Of a stretch of DNA of 64,000 bases, positions 59,084 through 64,000 are shown in pieces (within the stretch, counting starts at the first letter, position 1; every line of letters begins with the position of its first letter). Where the stretch lies: contig NZ_JAUSXI010000001.1 in the NCBI RefSeq assembly GCF_030815865.1, positions 1,054,001-1,118,000 of the forward strand. The letters are read 5' to 3'. The notes below the pieces were generated by a model. The model saw only the letters and a program-made list of their open reading frames with translations. It did no database searches and was not told the origin of the DNA. The DNA is from Arthrobacter globiformis. Lineage in GTDB: Bacteria; Actinomycetota; Actinomycetes; Actinomycetales; Micrococcaceae. The position numbers and the translations under genes are program-made.

Positions 59084-59205
59084 CCGCAACATATCAATTC
59101 ACGCAGTGAAAATCGGAGTAAATTTTCTCCATCGAAAGGCCGATCCGTCAGTTTGGCCCCTACGATGGGCTCGTCTCATAACTCAGAACCCGTGGGGGGA
59201 AATCC

Positions 59206-59685
59206 ATGAGCTATCAGCAATATCCACAGCAGCAGGCCAATCAGACGGGAGTCGGCGAACCGCCGCTTTGGTCCCCGTACTATGGTGCACCCTTTCCGGT
59301 AGCAGTCCGCCGGTTCTTCAAGAAGTACGCCACATTCTCGGGCCGTGCCAGCCGGAGTGAGTATTGGTGGTGGGTGCTCGTCGCGGCCGTGGTCGGCATC
59401 ATCATTAACATCATCACCGCCGCAGGGGGAGCAACCGTAGCCGCCGACGGTACGGCCGTGCCCGGTCCGGGCGCCACAATTGGCCTCATCCTGGCTGTCA
59501 TATGGGGACTGGCCACCATCGTGCCTTCGCTGGCCTTGACCGCACGGCGCCTGCACGATGTGAACCTGAGCGGCTGGCTTGTGCTGCTGGTTCTCGTACC
59601 GTTCCTTGGAGCCATAGCACTGCTGGTCCTGACGATCCTGCCGTCAAAGCCCGAAGGGCAGCGGTTCGACACCCCGGCGGCCTGA
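59206..59685 (+). CDS. DUF805 membrane protein
   Basis: 159 residues. A Gln/Pro-rich cytosolic head, then the DUF805 signature RRFFKKYATFSGRASRSEYWWWVLVAAVVGIIINII, LTARRLHDVNLSGWLVLLVLVPFLGAIALLVLTILPSKPEGQRF. Four membrane segments. The family is linked to envelope homeostasis but not understood. GGGGGGAAAT precedes the ATG and a T-tailed hairpin follows the stop. Confidence 0.9.
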   Translation: MSYQQYPQQQANQTGVGEPPLWSPYYGAPFPVAVRRFFKKYATFSGRASRSEYWWWVLVAAVVGIIINIITAAGGATVAADGTAVPGPGATIGLILAVIWGLATIVPSLALTARRLHDVNLSGWLVLLVLVPFLGAIALLVLTILPSKPEGQRFDTPAA

Positions 59686-59701
59686 GCACGGGGCATAGCC
59701 G

Positions 59702-59755
59702 GAGGGAGCCTGCCGACGACGGATCACCCGGCCGTCCCGGCGGGCTCCTTTTTGC
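59702..59755 (+). terminator. Terminator of the DUF805 gene
   Basis: GGAGCCTGCCG and CGGCGGGCTCC arms around a long loop, directly followed by TTTTT. Confidence 0.7.
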
Positions 59756-60014
59756 CCGTGGTTCTGCGTGGCTCGTTGGTACCGGGGGATTTGTCCTCGC
59801 ACTGGCCGGGACGGTGGGGCAGATTCTTGATTCCATCGGGCGGAGACGGCTGATAGACCTAATAGGAGCGAACGGGCGCGTGCCGGGAGAGCACTACCTC
59901 TTCTCCTTGGACTTCAACGTCGGTCCTCTGATGCTGGGCATCGCCCTGCTTCTCTTCGCCGGGGTCTTCGAGTTTGGCCGCAGCCTGCAGAAGGACACCG
60001 AGGGCCTGGTCTGA
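59751..60014 (+). pseudogene. N-terminally truncated DUF2975-like membrane protein
   Basis: The readable end is WLVGTGGFVLALAGTVGQILDSI ... VGPLMLGIALLLFAGVFEFGRSLQKDTEGLV, the C-terminal half of DUF2975 proteins (two of the usual four helices and the typical charged end). Upstream the frame is non-protein-like and runs into the terminator of the previous gene, so the first ~80 residues and promoter are missing. The stop overlaps the ATG of the XRE gene, the normal DUF2975/XRE arrangement. A late GTG start cannot be excluded. Confidence 0.62.
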
Positions 60015-60253
60015 TGCCGGCGGACGAAACCTCAGGAATCCATTGCCGTCTCGACGAACTGCTAGCAGACCGCGGGATGACCCTGACCGAACTGAGCAAG
60101 CGGGTCGGCCTCAGCCTGGTGAACCTGTCGGTGCTAAAAAACGACAGGGCAAAGGCGATCAGGTTCTCCACCTTGACAGCCATCTGTGATGCCCTGGAGT
60201 GCCAGGTCCGGGACCTCCTGGTCACGGAAGGCAGCACAAGCGGCAGTCGCTGA
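60014..60253 (+). CDS. XRE-family HTH regulator (YozG type)
   Basis: 79 residues, a single Cro/C1-type domain: CRLDELLADRGMTLTELSKRVGLSLVNLSVLKNDRAKAIRFSTLTAICDALECQVRDLL. It is the short regulator usually encoded with DUF2975 proteins. Its ATG overlaps the stop of that truncated partner, so its expression may now depend on read-through. Confidence 0.9.
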   Translation: MPADETSGIHCRLDELLADRGMTLTELSKRVGLSLVNLSVLKNDRAKAIRFSTLTAICDALECQVRDLLVTEGSTSGSR

Positions 60254-60382
60254 TCCCGGTTACGTGCAGGGTCTGGACACAAGAAGGCACCGGACCTACC
60301 GTTCAGGTGGCGGTTGCTGTTGGAGGGAGCGGCGACTGCCGAGGGCCCGGTTCGGGCCACCCGTTATGACAGGAGGAAACAG

Positions 60383-60856
60383 ATGGAAACCGTTGAAGAG
60401 ACCGTTGATGTCGCAGTTCCGGTCCATACGGCCTATAACCAGTGGACGCAGTTCGAATCATTTCCGCAGTTCATGTCCGGCGTGGAATCCGTAACCCAGC
60501 TGAGCAACACCACCAATCACTGGGTTACGAAGGTCGGCGGTGTGAAGCGGGAATTTGATACTGAGATAGTTGACCAGGAGCCCGATGATCGGATCGCCTG
60601 GCGCAGCACCGACGGCAAGTCCCATGCCGGCATCATCAGGTTCACCCCCCTGGATGCCAATCACACCAAGGTGAAGGTCCATTTCGAATGGGCGCCGGAA
60701 ACCGTCACGGAGAAGGCAGGTGCGGCTCTGAAGATTGACGAAATGCAGGTCAAGGCCGACATGAGGAAATTCAAGGACTTCATCGAGTCACGCGGCACGG
60801 AAACCGGCGGCTGGCGCGGCGAAGTCGAGGACAGCGGCCCCACCGGGCAGTTCTAG
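60383..60856 (+). CDS. SRPBCC-family protein (cyclase/dehydrase-like)
   Basis: 157 residues: TVDVAVPVHTAYNQWTQFESFPQFMSGVESVTQL, then VGGVKREFDTEIVDQEPDDRIAWRSTDG and a C-terminal helix DMRKFKDFIESRG. This is the 'polyketide cyclase 2'-type START domain widespread in actinobacteria and often stress-induced. AGGAGG lies 6 nt before ATG 60383, which rules out the longer frame from 60314. Confidence 0.87.
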   Translation: METVEETVDVAVPVHTAYNQWTQFESFPQFMSGVESVTQLSNTTNHWVTKVGGVKREFDTEIVDQEPDDRIAWRSTDGKSHAGIIRFTPLDANHTKVKVHFEWAPETVTEKAGAALKIDEMQVKADMRKFKDFIESRGTETGGWRGEVEDSGPTGQF

Positions 60857-60865
60857 AAAAACCCC

Positions 60866-60905
60866 GGGCCGTGGACCTGTTGCATGAACAACAGGCCCAC
60901 GGCCC
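60866..60905 (+). terminator. Terminator hairpin after SRPBCC gene
   Basis: GGGCCGTGGACCTGTTG and CAACAGGCCCACGGCCC arms around CATGAA, 9 nt past the stop. Confidence 0.65.
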
Positions 60906-61869
60906 GTGCCCTTATGCGCAGGGGTCCCCTGCGCATAAGTCGCCTGCCCGCGGGTCCCATACGCTCGCACGCCGTTGGCTGACTGTTCTGGCGGCGGTTG
61001 CCATGGCGACGGCGGTCCCTGCGCTCGCGGCCTGCACCGTGCCTGAGCCACAAGAGTCAGCTGGACCACTGCCGATAACGGTGGAGGTGAACCAGTCGCG
61101 CGACCAGTACGGAAAACAGGCCATCCAGCTCCTGCTTACCAACGTTTCCGGCGGACCCATGACGGTGGCTGCGGCGCAACTGGCGTCGCCACTGTTCCAA
61201 GGGGACATTCTGTGGGAGCCAACCGGCGGAAGCCTCGAACTGCCTCCCGGCCAGCCTAAGAGCCTTCCAGCCCGGCTGCCGGCCCCGGTCTGCGGCCGGG
61301 ACCAATCAACCGCGCATCAAGCGACCACGCAGCAGCCAGTCGCCATTGTGAGGTATTCGGAGCCCGGGCGGGCCGGTCTGCAGGACATGGCGCCGGTCGC
61401 CGTCGACCCCTTCGGTGTCCTGGAGCGGAACAACACGGAGCTGTGCCTAGCGGCGGAGGCGGCCGCCGTGGCGGACATCGTCCTGGACGGCAGACTTGAG
61501 ATTGCGCCGGACTCCCGCACCGCCGTCGTCCGGCTGGTCATCACCCCGAAGGAAGCGGACGGCGCCGGCACGGACATCAGGTCGATGACCATCGTGAGCA
61601 TCGACGGGACCACCCTGATTGCCGCGCCGGCGGACGAGCCGTGGCCGCGGAACGTCCGCATCGTTCAAGGCGCCCCGCGCTCTGAACTGCGTTTGCGGAT
61701 CCGTCCTGCCCGCTGCGATCCGCATGCCATCGCCGAGGACAAAGTGGGCACGCTGCTGCCCCTGCATGTGGGTGTTGGAGAACGCGAGGGGCGTTTGAAG
61801 ATCCCGGCCGGCACAGCACTGCGTGGGGAGATTTATGACTTTGTGACGGCGGCGTGCGCCCCCGCCTAG
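60871..61869 (+). CDS. Putative secreted lipoprotein, uncertain start
   Basis: The secure part is a signal LARRWLTVLAAVAMATAVPALAA followed by lipobox Cys, then about 275 residues with an Ig-like beta pattern (ITVEVNQSRDQYGKQAIQLLLTNVSGGPMTVAAAQL). A second C-terminal region has paired cysteines (RPARCDPHAIAEDK, VTAACAPA). No ATG is properly placed: GTG 60871 includes the hairpins, and ATG 61002 lies within the signal. The start may be a nonstandard codon between. Function unknown; the adjacent SRPBCC and tRNA genes give no hint. Confidence 0.65.
   Translation: MDLLHEQQAHGPCPYAQGSPAHKSPARGSHTLARRWLTVLAAVAMATAVPALAACTVPEPQESAGPLPITVEVNQSRDQYGKQAIQLLLTNVSGGPMTVAAAQLASPLFQGDILWEPTGGSLELPPGQPKSLPARLPAPVCGRDQSTAHQATTQQPVAIVRYSEPGRAGLQDMAPVAVDPFGVLERNNTELCLAAEAAAVADIVLDGRLEIAPDSRTAVVRLVITPKEADGAGTDIRSMTIVSIDGTTLIAAPADEPWPRNVRIVQGAPRSELRLRIRPARCDPHAIAEDKVGTLLPLHVGVGEREGRLKIPAGTALRGEIYDFVTAACAPA
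60911..60939 (+). repeat. Perfect 29-nt palindrome
   Basis: CTTATGCGCAGGGG, T, CCCCTGCGCATAAG. It lies directly after the previous hairpin and before the lipoprotein signal sequence. Confidence 0.8.
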
Positions 61870-62210
61870 ACGTCGAGGCGCCCGCGGACGGCCTTCAGCA
61901 GCAGCTGGCCTTCGACGGGGACCGCCGTGCCGGGCACACCTTGCCCGGCGGCGTTGCTGCTGCTGCCGTCGTGGCGTGCTGCCTTGCGGATGGGCCCCCT
62001 CCGCCGCGGTTCTGGGGCCAGACGACGGAGGGGACGTGTGTGGGTTATTTGTTGGCGCGGGAGGGCTGGGTGCCCGGTGAAGACCAAGGAGGCGACGGCC
62101 TTGCCGGTGGTGGAGTTCAGGTTGCAGTCCATGGTGGCGAACGTCCCCTTCATGAAGGAGCCCGACCTGCGGACTTCGTACGGCCGGTCTTCCGTGCCGG
62201 TAGCGAACAC
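61866..62210 (-). other. Possible minus-strand gene remnant
   Basis: A frame of 114 codons on the minus strand. The first 46 residues read like an exported-protein fragment (DRPYEVRRSGSFMKGTFATMDCNLNSTTGKAVASLVFTG). The middle turns into an Arg/Pro-rich stretch, and the end reads GQLLLKAVRGRLDV. Only the two ends look protein-like, so a decayed or truncated gene is possible. Beyond it, 62211-62403 shows nothing clear. Confidence 0.35.
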
Positions 62211-62403
62211 CCTGCCGTCGTTGACTCAAGGTCCCCTCGGGTGCCGATCAAGACTGGCTCAAGAAAAACCCGCCCACTGCGTGCGATGCCAGATTGGCTT
62301 AAGTCTCCGACGGCGTGCGTGGATGCAGGTGAATCGGATGTTTGCGCCGAAGGGCGCCAAAGATGTGCCCCAGCCCCAGTGGCGTCTTCGGGCGAAACCA
62401 GCG

Positions 62404-62440
62404 AAAAACCCCCCAAAAACCGTAGTTTCTAGGGGGTTTA
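62404..62440 (-). terminator. Terminator after tRNA-Thr
   Basis: AAACCCCC and GGGGGTTT arms around a 16-nt loop, 7 nt past the tRNA, with TTTTTCGC on the minus strand. Confidence 0.75.
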
Positions 62441-62446
62441 TCCCGA

Positions 62447-62518
62447 GCTTCCTATCAGAATCGAACTGATGACCTTTTCATTACGAGTGAAACGCTCTAC
62501 CGACTGAGCTAAGGAAGC
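62447..62518 (-). tRNA. tRNA-Thr (anticodon CGT)
   Basis: 72 nt: acceptor GCTTCCT/AGGAAGC, D-arm AGCTCAGTCGGTAGAGC, anticodon arm TTTCA-CTCGTAA-TGAAA, and T-loop TTCGATT. It reads ACG codons. Confidence 0.95.
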
Positions 62519-62742
62519 ACCGCACCAATCAGCCGGGAAACCGGCCGGTTCATGCAAGAGACAACTGTAATAGAGTCCCCGTGTCCGGGTCAAAATGAGC
62601 GCCCCGCTGGCTGCGATTGACGTTGGCGGGACGTTCATTCCGCCGTTGGATCCAGTTCAGGCCACACACAGCAACGGGGGGAATGCTGGATCCGACAGTG
62701 TGGCGCAGCATGCCTGCGCACCAGCGGCAAAGGAGCTCGACC

Positions 62743-63510
62743 ATGACACCCAACAGCGCAATCTCAACCGGCAGCGCAGTGCGCACTGCCCTCTCGGCGG
62801 ATGCGGAGGCGGCGGAGCAGGGCCGGCCGGTCCGGCTGGCGGTGTTGGCCATGGTGGGAACAACCGTGTACGACGGCGGCCTCATGGACCGCGCGATGTC
62901 CCGCACGCTGGTGGAGCAGGGAGTGCCGGCCGGCGCGGCCCGTTTTGAAGGCATGCTGCGCTACGCGCGGGAGCGCTCCGGCATCTCCCGGATGACGGTT
63001 TTCGCCGAACTGTTCGACGACCCCCAGGCGGCTACAAGCGCCAACAAGAGGTTCGAGTTGAACTGCGATGAACTCATCGCCGACGGCGGAGTCCGTGCGG
63101 TCCCGGGGGCCGAGGACACCATCGGCTGGCTCCGGGACGCAGGCGTCAAGGTCTGCCTGGCTACCGGCTTCGGACGCCACACGCAGAACATGGTGCTGGA
63201 ATCGCTGGGCTGGATGGGCCTGGCAGACCTCAGCCTGTGCCCCGCGGACGCCGGCAGGGGCCGGCCGTTCCCGGACATGGTGCTGACAGCGGTCCTAGCC
63301 CTCGACATTGACGACGTCCGGAAGGTGGCCGTGGTGGGGGACTCGGCCGCGGACATCCATTCCGGCCTGCGCGCCGGTGCTTCCGTGGCTGCCGGGGTGC
63401 TGACCGGGTCGCACTCCGAGGCGGCGCTTCGCGGCGCCGGTGCCACCGACGTCCTGCCCTCCATTAAGGACTTCCCGGCACTTTTGGAGCGGCGCGCTTC
63501 CCGGCTCTGA
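62743..63510 (+). CDS. Phosphonatase-like HAD protein without the nucleophile Asp
   Basis: 255 residues, closest to phosphonatase-like hydrolases. Motif I reads LAVLA36-MVGTTVYDGG; the family has Asp at that position, and the codon GCC at 62848-62850 is one base from GAC. The rest is conserved: the helical cap, the motif II-type loop CLATGFGRHTQ, GRGRPFPDMVL, and motif IV VAVVGDSAADIHSGLRAGA. With Ala as nucleophile, phosphoryl transfer should be lost, so it may bind but not turn over a substrate. AGGAG lies 7 nt before ATG 62743. Confidence 0.85.
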   Translation: MTPNSAISTGSAVRTALSADAEAAEQGRPVRLAVLAMVGTTVYDGGLMDRAMSRTLVEQGVPAGAARFEGMLRYARERSGISRMTVFAELFDDPQAATSANKRFELNCDELIADGGVRAVPGAEDTIGWLRDAGVKVCLATGFGRHTQNMVLESLGWMGLADLSLCPADAGRGRPFPDMVLTAVLALDIDDVRKVAVVGDSAADIHSGLRAGASVAAGVLTGSHSEAALRGAGATDVLPSIKDFPALLERRASRL

Positions 63511-63554
63511 GGTTCCAGTAACCTGAGGCTCCAGCAACTTGAGGCTCCTCCGAC
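63507..63554 (+). repeat. 16-bp tandem repeat, 3 copies
   Basis: CTGAGGTTCCAGTAAC, CTGAGGCTCCAGCAAC and TTGAGGCTCCTCCGAC in a row. The first overlaps the TGA stop of the HAD gene, as the 32-bp repeat at 42823 overlaps a stop. Confidence 0.8.
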
Positions 63555-63618
63555 CTGATGCATCGATGGCGGCCGGGGTGCGGCCGCTGCTGCTGCACCG
63601 GCCGCCACGGCCGCGGGG

Positions 63619-64000
63619 TCAGCAGACGGTGTTGTCCGCCGGCTCCTTGCCGTCCACGAGGTACTTGTCCACGGCGCTGGTGATGCAGGTGTTGGACCGG
63701 CCGTAGGCGGTGTGGCCCTCACCCTTGAAGGTGAGCAGAGACGCGTTGCCCAGCTGCTTCCGCAGTTCGCTCGCCCACTCCACCGGCGTTGCCGGGTCGC
63801 CGGTGGTACCAACGACGACGATCGCCGCGGAGCCGCTGTACTTGACGGCGGAGGGGGTCCGGATGTTCTTGTACGGCCAGTCCGCGCAGTTCGCCCCGCC
63901 GTAGGCGAAGAAGTAGCCCAGCGTGGGGGAGGCCTCACGAAGCCGTTGCTCCTCGGCACGCATGGCCGCGGGATCGCTGCTCGTGGGGTAGTCCAGGCAG
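63619..64000 (-). CDS. Secreted alpha/beta-hydrolase (TAP-like C-terminal domain), 5' part outside window
   Basis: The last ~126 residues of a minus-strand gene that enters at the right edge. It matches the C-terminal domain of tripeptidyl-aminopeptidase-like hydrolases (SlpD/E, TAP): FFAYGGANCADWPYKN, AAIVVVGTTGDPATPVEWASELRKQLGNASLLTFKGEGHTAYGRSNTCITSAVDKYLVDG. Catalytic Asp lies in TTGDPATP and His in GEGHTAYG; the Ser is upstream, outside. Cysteines pair as usual for exported enzymes. It stops at 63619-63621. Confidence 0.88.
   Translation of the reverse strand, partial: CLDYPTSSDPAAMRAEEQRLREASPTLGYFFAYGGANCADWPYKNIRTPSAVKYSGSAAIVVVGTTGDPATPVEWASELRKQLGNASLLTFKGEGHTAYGRSNTCITSAVDKYLVDGKEPADNTVC

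Noticed and set aside
61854..62432. Frame of 192 codons on the + strand beyond the lipoprotein
   Set aside because: No motif, Gly/Ala-rich, and it overlaps the tRNA-Thr terminator.

Overview
The window is high-GC chromosomal DNA from an actinobacterium, most like Arthrobacter or Pseudarthrobacter (Micrococcaceae). The evidence is the GC-rich codon use, a proteasome activator ending in Gly-Gln-Tyr-Leu, GTP-dependent PEP carboxykinase, a c-di-AMP riboswitch in front of a cell-wall transglycosylase, many start codons that sit about 6 nt behind a TANNNT box (leaderless-type promoters), and the mix of families. This is inference from content; no marker gene fixes the genus. There is no prophage, complete insertion sequence, rRNA or CRISPR array.

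Layout. 1-4037: end of one RND exporter, a short adaptor-like lipoprotein and a second complete RND exporter. 4034-6916: small proteins, including a run of unrecognised membrane proteins of lower GC. 7087-11234: tRNA-Ser, then a tight four-gene operon (BchC-like dehydrogenase, PTPS-like protein without its usual active-site residues, glycosyltransferase, winged-helix protein) with no pathway I can name. 11243-14484: tadA, PAP2 phosphatase, upp, a VOC protein and a HAD phosphatase. 14495-20894: a glycosyltransferase deletion scar, the riboswitch-transglycosylase unit, a two-component system, a decayed gene, and a DNA-binding protein without receiver. 21122-28291: SixA-type phosphatase, a TetR/YhgE/ABC operon with a 20-bp operator, a flavin disulfide reductase, a FadR regulator and tRNA-Arg.

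28570-38386: pckG with a CRP-like site, flavohemoglobin with its NsrR-type regulator, phosphomannomutase, a RecQ-phosphoribosyltransferase fusion, an MFS pump and tRNA-Ser. 38548-47055 and on to 49909: prolyl oligopeptidase, FAD/NAD(P) protein, VOC protein, tRNA-Ser, quinone oxidoreductase and a PadR-ABC-FtsX exporter operon. 50128-58156: cstA with its YbdD partner, GNAT, bpa, aldo/keto reductase, small envelope proteins and a frameshifted gerW-like gene. 58557-64000: NTF2-like, DUF805, a truncated DUF2975/XRE pair, SRPBCC, a lipoprotein, tRNA-Thr, a HAD protein without its nucleophile, and the end of a secreted peptidase.

Cross-cutting signals. A 55-65 nt dispersed repeat with inverted GGAGTTTTTGTAC ends occurs three times, always at the 3' end of a minus-strand gene. 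Several genes are decayed in specific ways (deletion fusion, frameshifts, nucleophile loss). Nutrient and stress circuits are visible in the DNA: CRP-like control of gluconeogenesis, pyruvate-type uptake by CstA, NO detoxification under an Fe-S regulator, and c-di-AMP control of wall remodelling.
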